This document shows positions 37,346 through 46,628 of a DNA stretch of 64,000 nucleotides, one piece after another. The translations under genes were made by a program, and so were the position numbers. Every line of letters begins with the position of its first letter. The stretch's first letter is position 1. The DNA is from Rhodocaloribacter sp964552015 (GTDB lineage: Bacteria > Bacteroidota > Rhodothermia > Rhodothermales > ISCAR-4553): positions 39,251-103,250 of the forward strand of contig CAZKFR010000004.1 of NCBI GenBank assembly GCA_964552015.1, written 5' to 3'. Below the pieces are notes generated by a model. The model saw nothing but the letters and a program-made list of their open reading frames with translations, did no database searches and had not been told where the DNA came from.

Positions 37346-38938
37346 TCACCCCCCGGCGGGCAAGCGCGTAATGGGAAAATACGAAGCGCCTTCAAGGGCT
37401 TCGTCGAGCAGGCCCCACGTCGTCAGGCCGTCGTCCGAGCGGGGTTCGAGGAGGATGAAGAGGAGCCGGCCCAGCGGCTGGTTCACCGGCACGTAGAGGG
37501 TGCCCCGCACCACGGTCACCTCGGCCCGCTCGTAGCTACCGAAGAGTGTACGGAGATGATGCTGCTGGTAAGCCCGGTCGGCCACATGCGTCGAGTCGAT
37601 ACGGAACCGCTCGACGACGGCCACCGTGTCGGCGGACAGGACCCGGAAACGCACGCCATGGGCCTCCAGCCGGTCGCGCACCACCGCCAGCTCCGGCGGC
37701 ACGAGGTACGCACGGGGGGCCGTCTCGGTCAGCACCGGCTCGAAGGTCCCGTACACCGGCATCCGCTCCGGGCGCCGGGCGTCGGTGCGACGCAGCATCA
37801 CCGCGCCAGTGTACGGATGCTTCTCCTCGACCACCTCACCCAGAAGGATCTCGACCGGCTCCGGCGCGGGCACGGGCCGGGCCGTCAGCGCCAGCGGACG
37901 ACCGACGACCGGCGCCCGGTCCGCCGCCGCCACGACCGACCGGATGGTCGAGGCGTTGGCATGCGCGAAATGCAGGATCTCCTCGACAAACCGCAACGTG
38001 GCCATGACGCGCTCCTCGAACGTCGCATAGGCATACGCTTCACTCAGAATGCCCAGCCGGTTTCGAAGGCCCACGTAGTTCGTGCTGAATCGGGGCCGGT
38101 GGTCGTAGGTATACCACCCCCGTCCGGCCTCCGACCCCGGCCAGGGCAGGTTGCCGTAAAAGAAAAACTCCCACCCGTATTTCTGCCGGATAATGTCCGT
38201 AACCTCGGGTAGCCAGACGTTGCGGAGCAGGCCCACGATGTGCTCGTCCGTGCCGGGGTGCAATGGCTCGGCGTACGTCAGGTGGTAGGCATGGAGGGTG
38301 CCGTTGGTGGTGTGCAGATCCACGACGACGTGCGGATCGTAGGCGTTCAGCAGGCCCACGAGCGACCGGGCCTCGGGGCTGTCGAGTTTGGTGAAGTCGC
38401 GGTTCAGGTCCAGGCCCTGGGCGTTCGGGCGCTGCCCCATGCCTCCGATGGGCCCGTGCTGGCGGGGACGGTTATAGAGGCTGATGCGCTCGTTGCCGTC
38501 GGCATTGTAGATCGGTGCCACGAGCACGATGAGCGAGTCCGCCCAGGCAGCATGCCGGCCGGCGGCCAGGGCCCGCAGCAGTATCAGCATCGCCTCTTTA
38601 CCGCACACCTCGCCCGCATGGATGTTCGCCATCACGAACACGCGCGCCTTGTCCGAGCGGCGGATCGCCTCCGGCTCGAACGCAGGGAGGTCCCCATAGA
38701 TCATCAGCGGCAGCGCACGGCCCTCGGTCGTATAGCCGAACGTCGTCAGGTGGAGACGCGGTGACGTCCGCGCCAGCACGTCGAGGAAGCCCATCAGCTC
38801 GTCGTACCGGGTCGTCTCCACGAACCCGGTCGCCTCAGCACGCGTCTGCAGGAACGACAGGTCCACGTTCTGTGCGCGGACCCCACCGGCAAGCAGCAGG
38901 CCCAGCGTCACACCCAGCATCCAGTAGGCCGTTCTCAT
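37346..38938 (-). CDS. secreted M14 zinc carboxypeptidase
   Basis: 530 residues with a signal peptide (LGLLLAGGVRAQ). Zinc ligands are His and Glu in NIHAGEVCGKE and His in VVDLHTTNG; the catalytic glutamate is expected in LSEAYAYATFEER. Substrate-binding residues of the family appear in GLDLNRDFTKLDSPEAR. The C-terminal 170 residues form a beta-rich domain. It releases C-terminal residues from peptides outside the cell. A TTG/GTG frame extension upstream overlaps the symporter gene and is unlikely to be used. Confidence 0.91.
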   Translation of the reverse strand: MRTAYWMLGVTLGLLLAGGVRAQNVDLSFLQTRAEATGFVETTRYDELMGFLDVLARTSPRLHLTTFGYTTEGRALPLMIYGDLPAFEPEAIRRSDKARVFVMANIHAGEVCGKEAMLILLRALAAGRHAAWADSLIVLVAPIYNADGNERISLYNRPRQHGPIGGMGQRPNAQGLDLNRDFTKLDSPEARSLVGLLNAYDPHVVVDLHTTNGTLHAYHLTYAEPLHPGTDEHIVGLLRNVWLPEVTDIIRQKYGWEFFFYGNLPWPGSEAGRGWYTYDHRPRFSTNYVGLRNRLGILSEAYAYATFEERVMATLRFVEEILHFAHANASTIRSVVAAADRAPVVGRPLALTARPVPAPEPVEILLGEVVEEKHPYTGAVMLRRTDARRPERMPVYGTFEPVLTETAPRAYLVPPELAVVRDRLEAHGVRFRVLSADTVAVVERFRIDSTHVADRAYQQHHLRTLFGSYERAEVTVVRGTLYVPVNQPLGRLLFILLEPRSDDGLTTWGLLDEALEGASYFPITRLPAGG

Positions 38939-38954
38939 CGCAAGCAGGTGGTTG

Positions 38955-40460
38955 CTAGTCCGCCATGATCTGCGTCGCGAGTGTCCGGCGAGCCAGCCAG
39001 CGGTTACACGCAACGAAAACCGCCAGCGCCCCGCCCCACTGTACCAGGCAGGTCATCACGCTGAACGGGCTCAACGGGTCGTACCAGGTATCCGGTGCAT
39101 AGACCGTCGCCGAGAGCGAGAGCCACCAGCCGAGTAGCACCAGGGCCAGGGTGGGGATGACGAACGTGATGAGGCGATCCCAGAGCGGCCCCGCGTTCCA
39201 GTCGCCCGGCAGGTTGTCGATGACCTCGAGCCGGAACCGGGTGGCGCCGTAGCGGATGACCGCAAAGGCGACGAACGCGCCGGACAGCATCAGGGCCACG
39301 CCCCAGACGAAGTCCTGGTTTTCGAAGAAGCCCAGGTGGACGGCCGAGGGGATCCCCAGCGTGAAGCCCACCGTCCCGACCAGCGCCAGCGCATGGCGCC
39401 GCTGCCAGCCCAGGTCCACGATCACCCGGGTGGCCAGTTCGATCATCGAAATCAGCGAACTGAAGGCCGCAAACGAGAGCCCCAGGAAAAAGAGCACCGC
39501 GAACACCGATCCGCCGGGCATCTTGGCAAAGAGTTGCGGCATCCAGATGAACGTCAGCCCCGTGGCGGCCGGGCCGCTCGTCTTCATCACCTCCAGCACC
39601 TCCGCTTTCGGCATCTGTGCCCCCAGGATGGCAAACACCGTCCCGAAAATCACCACGGCGGCCAGCAGCGAGACCGTATTGTTCCCCAGCCCCGTGATGA
39701 ACGCGTTCTTCACGACGCCATGCCGGGCCTGCATGTAGGCGCCGTAGGTGAGGATCAGGCCCCACCCGGCCCCGGTATCCCAGGCATTCTGCGTCAGCGC
39801 CTCCAGCCAGATACGCGGGTGGGCCAGCGTGGACCACTCGGGCGTGAACAGAAAGCGGACCCCCTCCCAGGCGCCGTCGAGCGTCAGCGTGCGGCCGAGT
39901 GCCAGCAGCACGATGGCGAAGAGCGTGGGGATGAGTACCTTGTTGACCCGCTCGATGGAGGCCACCCCTTTCCATACCGCCATCGCGCCGAGCCCCATGG
40001 CCATAGCGTGGAACGCCACCGGCCAGCCGCTCCCCTGGAAACCGTCCCACACGCCCTGGGCCGCCTCGGTGGTCAGCGGCAACGGGTTTACCAGCATCTC
40101 CTTGAAGTAGAAGATGCACCACCCCGCCACGACGCTGTAGTAGAACATGATGGCCGTGGCAACGAACCCTACGAACGCCCCCATCCAGGCGAAGCGCTCG
40201 CCGGCCACCCGTGCGAAGGTGCCAACGACGCCCATACGCCCCTTCCGACCGAGTGCATACTCGGCCATGATGAGCGGAATGCTCCAGACGAACAAGAAGA
40301 GCAGCCAGACGAGCAAGAACGCCCCGGCGCCCGTGTCCCCGCTGTTGGCCGCGGCGATGCGAGGGAACCGCCAGATATTGCCCGTGCCGACGGCTATGCC
40401 GAGCACGCTGAGGATGAGTCCGAGTCGGGATGAGAAACGCTGGTCGTTCGTGTTCGGCAT
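38955..40460 (-). CDS. sodium-dependent transporter, neurotransmitter:sodium symporter family
   Basis: 501 residues, about twelve membrane segments. The first helix has the family motif SVLGIAVGTGNIWRFPR with the unwound glycine region that binds sodium and substrate; AGAFLLVWLLFLFVWSIPLIMAEYALG and the helix-6/8 region LSFAAFSSLISMIE are also characteristic. LeuT-like transporters carry amino acids with sodium; the exact substrate is not deducible. The M14 peptidase gene follows 17 bases later on the same strand, which would fit peptide breakdown and amino-acid uptake. Confidence 0.93.
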   Translation of the reverse strand: MPNTNDQRFSSRLGLILSVLGIAVGTGNIWRFPRIAAANSGDTGAGAFLLVWLLFLFVWSIPLIMAEYALGRKGRMGVVGTFARVAGERFAWMGAFVGFVATAIMFYYSVVAGWCIFYFKEMLVNPLPLTTEAAQGVWDGFQGSGWPVAFHAMAMGLGAMAVWKGVASIERVNKVLIPTLFAIVLLALGRTLTLDGAWEGVRFLFTPEWSTLAHPRIWLEALTQNAWDTGAGWGLILTYGAYMQARHGVVKNAFITGLGNNTVSLLAAVVIFGTVFAILGAQMPKAEVLEVMKTSGPAATGLTFIWMPQLFAKMPGGSVFAVLFFLGLSFAAFSSLISMIELATRVIVDLGWQRRHALALVGTVGFTLGIPSAVHLGFFENQDFVWGVALMLSGAFVAFAVIRYGATRFRLEVIDNLPGDWNAGPLWDRLITFVIPTLALVLLGWWLSLSATVYAPDTWYDPLSPFSVMTCLVQWGGALAVFVACNRWLARRTLATQIMAD

Positions 40461-40657
40461 GACAGGCGCACAATCCGTGAACGTAGCCCGGCCTCGACTC
40501 CGAACGGCGTGTCGGGCAACGCCGTGGAGCATGACCGCGGGGAAGATAGCGTTTCCTTTCCTGAAGCGAAACCCGGATGCCGCACCGCGGGTCCACCGGA
40601 AACGTACCGCCGCGTTCCTCGTTGAGAGGTCCGTCCCCCTCCGTCGCCCAGCCCGCC

Positions 40658-41110
40658 ATGACCGTACTGCCGCCGTCCCTCCCGCCCCGTTTGCGCCGGG
40701 GCCTGACCCATGCCCTCCGCGCGGCTGCCCGGACGCTCCGGCGCCGCGCCCGCCTGGCCCGCCTGCTCCGGATGACCGTCGACAAGGTGCGGCGCCACCC
40801 GGAGGCGCTCCGGCGGGTCCGCTCGGATGTGCTGGTGCTCGCCCGCATGGCGCGGGCCTGGATGCGCCGCGAATACCGGGACGTACCCTGGCGCTCGCTC
40901 CTCTATGCCGTCGGGGCCCTCATCTACTTCGTCAACCCGGCCGACCTCGTGCCGGATGCGCTCGTCGGCCTCGGCTTCGTCGATGACATGGCCGTGATCG
41001 CGGCGGTCACCCGCGCGCTCCGGGACGATCTGAACCGTTTCGTCAGCTGGGAGGAAGCCCGGACGACGTCCCGGCCCGCCCCGACCACCACGCTCACCCA
41101 ACGCCCCTGA
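40658..41110 (+). CDS. DUF1232 (YkvA) family protein
   Basis: 150 residues. A basic N-terminal stretch (LRRGLTHALRAAARTLRRRARLARLL) precedes the DUF1232 block YAVGALIYFVNPADLVPDALVGLGFVDDMAVIAAV, which holds one or two membrane segments and the conserved NPxDLVPD motif (split here across 20-residue limits: NPADLVPDAL). Function of the family is unknown. Start taken at 40658, just inside a longer open frame. Confidence 0.83.
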   Translation: MTVLPPSLPPRLRRGLTHALRAAARTLRRRARLARLLRMTVDKVRRHPEALRRVRSDVLVLARMARAWMRREYRDVPWRSLLYAVGALIYFVNPADLVPDALVGLGFVDDMAVIAAVTRALRDDLNRFVSWEEARTTSRPAPTTTLTQRP

Positions 41111-41125
41111 TGCGTTCCCGGGCCT

Positions 41126-41848
41126 TCATTGTCCGGACCTTGCCGTATCGCGTGCCGCCACACGCCGAGCCGCTTCCTCCTGGTCGATCAGGCGGAACGT
41201 GACGGGCAGCCGCATCCGCACCGGCACCAGCTTACCGTTCTGCCGCCCCGGCACGAAGCGCGTCTGCCGGAGGGCCCGCACGGCGGCCGAATCGCACAAC
41301 GGATGCAGGGATTGGATGACCTTGATTTCGGTGGGGCGCCCGTCCGTCTCCACGACGAAGTCGAGCACGAGCCGGCCCTGAATGCCGGCCGCGATGGCTT
41401 CCGGCGGATACTCGATGTTGATGTAGTAGGCGCCGAGCCCTCCCCGAATCGTGGGCATCTCATCGGCAAACGCCACCACCATCCGCTCCAGCGGTACGTC
41501 GGGAAGCCGCCGGGCTTCTTCGCCCTCGTCGGCCTGCCTCGCCGCTTCCTCGTCTTTTCCTTCCGGGGGTTCCTCCTCCTCATCCCGGCCGAAGGTGGTG
41601 ACCGGCACGCCGGATTCTGGCTTCGGTGCCTCCTTTTCGACCGCCCGGTGCTCTTCGAACATCAACGCATACTGCCGCGCCGCATAGTCCCAGCCGACCG
41701 GCACCGGCATCTGGTAGATGGGCAACTGCGTCACCCCGTAGACGACACCGAGCGCCAGCGCCAGCGCCATCATCATATGCAGACGATACGCCGCCTCCCG
41801 CGCGGCTGCTCGCTGCCCGAAAGACGATCTAGCAGGAAGGGAAGCCAT
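41126..41848 (-). CDS. TonB family energy transducer
   Basis: 240 residues from the ATG at 41848, which has GGAG eight bases upstream; longer starts run into ppk1. One membrane helix near the N-terminus (MMMALALALGVVYGVTQLPIY), a charged Glu-rich linker instead of the usual Pro-Lys repeats (DEEEEPPEGKDEEAARQADE), and a TonB C-terminal domain: INIEYPPEAIAAGIQGRLVL, RQTRFVPGRQNGKLVPVRM. It would link the inner-membrane proton gradient to outer-membrane transporters. No exbB/exbD nearby. Follows ppk1 by 94 bases. Confidence 0.88.
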   Translation of the reverse strand: MASLPARSSFGQRAAAREAAYRLHMMMALALALGVVYGVTQLPIYQMPVPVGWDYAARQYALMFEEHRAVEKEAPKPESGVPVTTFGRDEEEEPPEGKDEEAARQADEGEEARRLPDVPLERMVVAFADEMPTIRGGLGAYYINIEYPPEAIAAGIQGRLVLDFVVETDGRPTEIKVIQSLHPLCDSAAVRALRQTRFVPGRQNGKLVPVRMRLPVTFRLIDQEEAARRVAARDTARSGQ

Positions 41849-41942
41849 CTCCTTATCTCCAGAGGAACGAGGGCTTTCCTTGGAGACGTCATACCGCCCG
41901 AATTGTTGCCTTCCTCCACCGACGGCCCCATCACGGGCAGGA

Positions 41943-44213
41943 TCACCGGATGTCCCACGGCGCATCAGCCCGGAGCGTACGGGATCGGGCGCGGTCCATG
42001 AGCACCTCCTGGAACCCTTTTTCGTCCGCTCGCCGGGGCCGGCGTAGCACATAGTACCCGTCGGGTCGCAGTTCCCAGGCCGACACATGGTCATCCAGCG
42101 CGAACTGCAGGGTCCGGATGAGCCGGGCTTTGAGCGGGGCCTTCTCTACCTCTACGGCCGCCTCCACCCGATCATCCAGGTTGCGGCGCATCCAGTCCGC
42201 ACTGCCGATGAAAACACGCGGGCGGCCGTTGTTGTGGAAATAGAAGATGCGGCTGTGTTCGAGGAACCGCCCGAGGATGCTGATGACCCGGATGTTCTCG
42301 CTGAAGCGCGGCAGGCCGGGCCGCAACCGGCAGTGCCCCCGCACGACCAGGTCGATCTGCACGCCCGCCATCGAGGCCCGGTACAACTCACCGATCATCT
42401 CCACATCGTCCAGGGCATTCATCTTGGCGATGATCCGGCCCGTACCGTGCTCTTTCTGATGGGCCACTTCTTTCCGGATCAACTCGATGAACGTTTTGCG
42501 CATGTCGCGCGGGGCCACGACGAGCTTCCGGTAGTTCTGTTCGGGAGAATAGCCGGTCAGGTAATGGAACAGGTTGATCAGATCGAAGCCGATGTCGGGA
42601 TCGCAGGTGAGCAGGCCCAGGTCCGTATAGAAGCGGGCCGTACTGGGGTTGTAGTTGCCCGTGCCGATGTGGCAGTAGGCGCGGAGCCCGTCCTGCTCCT
42701 CCCGGATCACGAGGGTGGTCTTCGTGTGCGTCTTGAGCCCGACAAGCCCGTAGGTGACGTGAACCCCCGACTTTTCCAGGATCTGCCCCCACTCGATGTT
42801 GTTCTGCTCGTCGAAACGCGCTTTCACCTCCACCAGCACGGCCACCTGCTTACCGCTCTCGGCGGCCCGGCGCAGGGCATCCACGATCGGGGACTGGTCC
42901 GAGGTCCGGTACAGCGTCTGCTTGATCGCCAGCACCCGGGGGTCCTCGGCCGCCTCTTCGATGAAGCGCTGCACGCTGGCCCGGAACGACTCGTAGGGAT
43001 GGTGAACCAGGAGGTCTCCTTTTCGGATCACGGCGAACATGTTGGGCCGGTCCTTCGCCTCCCCTTCGTGGAGCAGGCGCGTGGGGATGACCGGCTCCCA
43101 CGGCTCGTAGCGGTGTTCGGGCAGGTCGAGGTCCGCCAGGGCGACGTTGTCCGTCAGGTCGATCTGCCCTTCGACCTCGTAGAAGTCATCGGGCTCGAGG
43201 TCGAGTTCGCGCATGAGCAACTCGCGCACCTCACGCGGCATGCCGGCGTCCACCTCGATCCGTACGACCTCGGCGAAGCGACGCTCCCGTAGTTCTTCGG
43301 CAATCATCTCGATCAGGTCGTCGGCCTCCTCCTCGTCCCGGCGCACGTCGGCGTTGCGTGTGATCCGGAACGGATGGACACTGACGATCTCCATGCCGCG
43401 AAACAGCTCGTGTACGTTGGCGGCGATGACCTGTTCGAGCGGGACGAAGTGCAGGGGCTCACTCAGCGGCACCCACCGTCCCCGGCTCGTGGGCACCTTC
43501 AGACGTGCGAAATGCTCGGTGCCTCGCGTCGGATGGCGCAGCGTGACCGCCAGCGAGAGGCTCAGGTTCGAGATGAACGGGAACGGATGCCCGGGGTCGA
43601 CGGCGAGCGGCGTCAGGATCGGGAAAACGTTCGCCATGAAATAGCGGTGCAGGGCCGCCTTCTGGGTTGCCTCGAGGGAGGCATAGTCCCGGATATGGAT
43701 GCCGGCCTTTTCTCGCAGGAGCGGTTTCAGGGTCTGCTCCCAGGTCTCGGTGAGCGTCCGGTACATGGGCCGGACGGCCCGGCTGATGAGACGAAGTTGC
43801 TCTTCCGGCGTGCGTCCGTCGGGCGAGAGGCGCTGCACCCCGGCGGCTTTCTGCCGGCGCAGCCCGCCCACGCGCTTGCGGAAAAACTCGTCGAGGTTGC
43901 TGGCCGTGATGGCCAGGAATCGGACGCGCTCCAGCAGCGGCACGCGCTCGTCGAGGGCCTGGTACAGCACGCGCCAGTTGAAATCGAGCCAGCTCAGCTC
44001 CCGGTTGAAATACAGGCGGGGGTCGGAGAGCGCGGCGCGCTTCGGGACGGACCGTGGGGAGGTGGCACGCGGCACGGCAAACGTCAGGCCGTCGCGTTCC
44101 TCCCGGGCTTTCGTGGGCTGCGCCGCCTTCACGGCCCCGTCCCCACCCTGCAAGGGTTCCGGGTCCGTACGCGAGGCTGAAGGTGCCTGGGGTTGATGGT
44201 CTTCGCGCGCCAT
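41943..44213 (-). CDS. ppk1: polyphosphate kinase 1
   Basis: 756 residues; the first 65 are a low-complexity tail not found in most PPK1 proteins. Family blocks: FNRELSWLDFNWRVLYQAL, SNLDEFFRKRVGGLRRQ, LYRTSDQSPIVDALRRA and the autophosphorylated histidine region GLKTHTKTTLVIRE plus YCHIGTGNYNPSTARFYTD. The enzyme makes inorganic polyphosphate from ATP. With the polyphosphate glucokinase at 46629 the window encodes both synthesis and use of polyphosphate. Confidence 0.96.
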   Translation of the reverse strand: MAREDHQPQAPSASRTDPEPLQGGDGAVKAAQPTKAREERDGLTFAVPRATSPRSVPKRAALSDPRLYFNRELSWLDFNWRVLYQALDERVPLLERVRFLAITASNLDEFFRKRVGGLRRQKAAGVQRLSPDGRTPEEQLRLISRAVRPMYRTLTETWEQTLKPLLREKAGIHIRDYASLEATQKAALHRYFMANVFPILTPLAVDPGHPFPFISNLSLSLAVTLRHPTRGTEHFARLKVPTSRGRWVPLSEPLHFVPLEQVIAANVHELFRGMEIVSVHPFRITRNADVRRDEEEADDLIEMIAEELRERRFAEVVRIEVDAGMPREVRELLMRELDLEPDDFYEVEGQIDLTDNVALADLDLPEHRYEPWEPVIPTRLLHEGEAKDRPNMFAVIRKGDLLVHHPYESFRASVQRFIEEAAEDPRVLAIKQTLYRTSDQSPIVDALRRAAESGKQVAVLVEVKARFDEQNNIEWGQILEKSGVHVTYGLVGLKTHTKTTLVIREEQDGLRAYCHIGTGNYNPSTARFYTDLGLLTCDPDIGFDLINLFHYLTGYSPEQNYRKLVVAPRDMRKTFIELIRKEVAHQKEHGTGRIIAKMNALDDVEMIGELYRASMAGVQIDLVVRGHCRLRPGLPRFSENIRVISILGRFLEHSRIFYFHNNGRPRVFIGSADWMRRNLDDRVEAAVEVEKAPLKARLIRTLQFALDDHVSAWELRPDGYYVLRRPRRADEKGFQEVLMDRARSRTLRADAPWDIR

Positions 44214-44330
44214 GCCGCTCCCGGTTGTGATGATCCGACGTGATCCCGCGGGCCTGCTCCGGGCCTGCTACGAACACAAGATACCACCGAGGTGCACGGA
44301 GGTTCTTCCTTCCCTCCCCGGTGCCTTCGT

Positions 44331-46235
44331 TCAGGAAGGGCGTTCCCGCTCGAGGAAAGCGCGCTGTTCGATCAGGCGACGCAGCTGATGCAGGGCCATC
44401 ATCTCCTCCTGCAGCCGTCGCACGTCCTGCCCGGCCTGTTGCGCTTCGTAGAGTTCCCGTTTCTTCCGCTCGATGACGGCCTCCACACGGATCCGTTTGA
44501 GGAGCGTCATGGCACTGGCGGCGGACTCGTAGGGGTCTTCGTGCATACGTGGCACCGGGATGTTCTGCCGCCGCAGCCAGTTCTCGGACGGTTCGTAGGG
44601 ATCGACGAGCACGGCGGCCGCCAGCCGTTGCAGCGCCTCCCCGTAGACACCTTCCAGCAGACGCCGAGGGCGCACGTCGCCGTCTTCGTACATCGCGAGC
44701 AGGCAGCGCACCATCTCCCGGGCCGGCCCCTCGGTGAACTCATCCTCCGCCATGTGCCCGAGGACGAACTCGATCATCGGGGATCCGTGCTCGATCATGA
44801 GCCGCAGGAGCACCCGTTCCTGGGGCAGCGGCTCGCCCTCGACCGGGGGAGTCGTCTCCTCCGTGCCGGCCGCCGGCGCCGGCTCTCGAACCACCGGAGG
44901 TTCGGGACGCAGGCTCCGCCTCGCACCTCGCCCCTGCGCCCGTTGCAGGTCGTCGAGCACGCGGCGTAGCTGCATGTCCGGCACGCCCAGCACCTCACTG
45001 GCCCGCCGCAGGTACGACTCCAGGAGCAGCGGGTCCGGGATGCGGGCGATGGCCGAGAGCACCTGACGCTGGGTCCGGGCCACCCCCTCCGGGGTATCGA
45101 GCGTCCCGGCTCGCCGAGCCATCTCGTGGATGAACGTGACGAAGTCGTTCCGGTGCTCGGACACATACGCCTCGAACGCCGGCCCACCGTGTGCACAAAC
45201 GAAGGAATCCGGATCCTCGCCCCCCGGCAGGGCGACCGCATAGACGACCAGCCCCTGCTCGAGCACGAGGTCGATGCCCCGCAGCGTCGCCTCCACCCCG
45301 GCCGTGTCGGCATCGTAGAGCAACAGCACGCGCTGGCAATAGCGCCCGAGCATGCGGACCTGCTCTTTCGTCAGGGCCGTTCCGCTGGAAGCCACCACGT
45401 GCTCGACACCGGCCTGGTGCAGCGCCATCACATCCGTGTAGCCCTCGACGAGGATCGCTTCGCCCCGGCTACGAATCGCTCGTTTGGCCTGGTAGAGCCC
45501 GTAGAGAACCCGGCTCTTGTTATAGACCTTCGTCTCGGGCGTGTTGATGTATTTCGGCTGCCCCTCCTCCGCGGTCAGGATACGCCCCCCGAACCCGAGC
45601 ACCTTCCCCACGTGGGAGAGGATCGGAAACATGAGCCGCCCGCGAAACCGGTCGTAGTAGCCCTCCCCTTCGCGTCGGGGAATCACGAGGCCGGCCTTCT
45701 CGAGCACCTCGGGGTTGATCTGCGCCTCGGCGGCGGCACGGAGCAGTCCGTCCCACTGGTCGGGTGCATAGCCGAGACCGAAGTGGCGGATCGTCTCGGC
45801 CGTGAAGCCGCGTTGCTTCAGATAGTCCAGGGCGACCCGGCCATCGGGCTCTCGCGTCAGGCGATGGTAGAAGAAACGCGCCGCAAACCGGAGGGCGTGC
45901 AGGATCGCCTCGACCTCACCCGCCTCTTCCGACCAGGCGTCCTCGAGCGGCAGCGGAATGCCGGCGCGCTCGGCCAGCGTGCGCACGGCCTCGTGGAACC
46001 CCACCCCTTCGGTTTCCCGAACGAACGTGAAGACATCGCCCCCCTTGTGGCACCCGAAGCAGTAGAACAGGTTTTGCTCCGGGTCGACGCTGAACGAGGG
46101 TGTCTTCTCGCTGTGAAACGGGCACAGCCCCCAGTACTTCGACCCGCGCTGCTTCAGGCGCACGTAGTCCCCCACCACATCCACGATGTCCGTGGCGGCG
46201 CGGATTTCCTCGATCTTCTCATCCGGAATGAACAT
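44331..46235 (-). CDS. dnaG: DNA primase
   Basis: 634 residues. N-terminal zinc finger (Cys38, His41, Cys59, Cys62 in CPFHSEKTPSF and YCFGCHKGG), RNA polymerase core region (KVYNKSRVLYGLYQAK), Toprim motifs ILVEGYTDVMALHQAG and LLLYDADTAG, and a C-terminal helicase-binding region. The ATG at 46235 is preferred to a TTG two codons earlier. It makes RNA primers for replication. There is no rpoD or rpsU beside it, unlike the classical macromolecular-synthesis operon. Confidence 0.96.
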   Translation of the reverse strand: MFIPDEKIEEIRAATDIVDVVGDYVRLKQRGSKYWGLCPFHSEKTPSFSVDPEQNLFYCFGCHKGGDVFTFVRETEGVGFHEAVRTLAERAGIPLPLEDAWSEEAGEVEAILHALRFAARFFYHRLTREPDGRVALDYLKQRGFTAETIRHFGLGYAPDQWDGLLRAAAEAQINPEVLEKAGLVIPRREGEGYYDRFRGRLMFPILSHVGKVLGFGGRILTAEEGQPKYINTPETKVYNKSRVLYGLYQAKRAIRSRGEAILVEGYTDVMALHQAGVEHVVASSGTALTKEQVRMLGRYCQRVLLLYDADTAGVEATLRGIDLVLEQGLVVYAVALPGGEDPDSFVCAHGGPAFEAYVSEHRNDFVTFIHEMARRAGTLDTPEGVARTQRQVLSAIARIPDPLLLESYLRRASEVLGVPDMQLRRVLDDLQRAQGRGARRSLRPEPPVVREPAPAAGTEETTPPVEGEPLPQERVLLRLMIEHGSPMIEFVLGHMAEDEFTEGPAREMVRCLLAMYEDGDVRPRRLLEGVYGEALQRLAAAVLVDPYEPSENWLRRQNIPVPRMHEDPYESAASAMTLLKRIRVEAVIERKKRELYEAQQAGQDVRRLQEEMMALHQLRRLIEQRAFLERERPS

Positions 46236-46268
46236 GGGCAAACGGGATCCCGCCGGCGCAGGATAGAC

Positions 46269-46409
46269 TCATGCCTGATCGGTCATCCCCGGCATGACCA
46301 CCGCCGTCTGTTCCCCTTCGACGGGCCCGATCGGCGGCTTGTCCGAACACTGGCACGAACTCAGGCCCGCACTCACGATAAAGGCCATAAGCAGCAGAAT
46401 ACGTCTCAT
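46269..46409 (-). CDS. small predicted lipoprotein (46 aa)
   Basis: A 46-residue open frame with AAGGA six bases before the ATG. It starts with a lipoprotein signal (MRRILLLMAFIVSAGLSSC) and leaves a mature peptide of about 28 residues containing CQCSDKPPIGPVEGE. It ends 33 bases before dnaG on the same strand and may be cotranscribed. I know no family for it. Its length, ribosome site and signal make it more than a chance frame. Confidence 0.6.
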   Translation of the reverse strand: MRRILLLMAFIVSAGLSSCQCSDKPPIGPVEGEQTAVVMPGMTDQA

Positions 46410-46628
46410 AACGATCCTTTCCTGGTTGATGATCGAGGTTGGGTTCACGCGGACGTTCCAACCGGAGCCGTTCGCCGGACGGAAAATAGGCGCTGGCTCC
46501 GACACCTTCCTGTAAATTCGGAAACAAGTTCGCGGTTTCTCATGCCCGCCTGGCCTCTCCGTTTGACGACCTGACCGGAAGCCCGTACCTTCGATGGCAT
46601 CGCGACATCGCATCGCACCGGATACATC

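Noticed and set aside
42087..43292. 401-residue antisense frame over ppk1
   Set aside because: Opposite strand of an intact polyphosphate kinase; no recognisable family in this frame.
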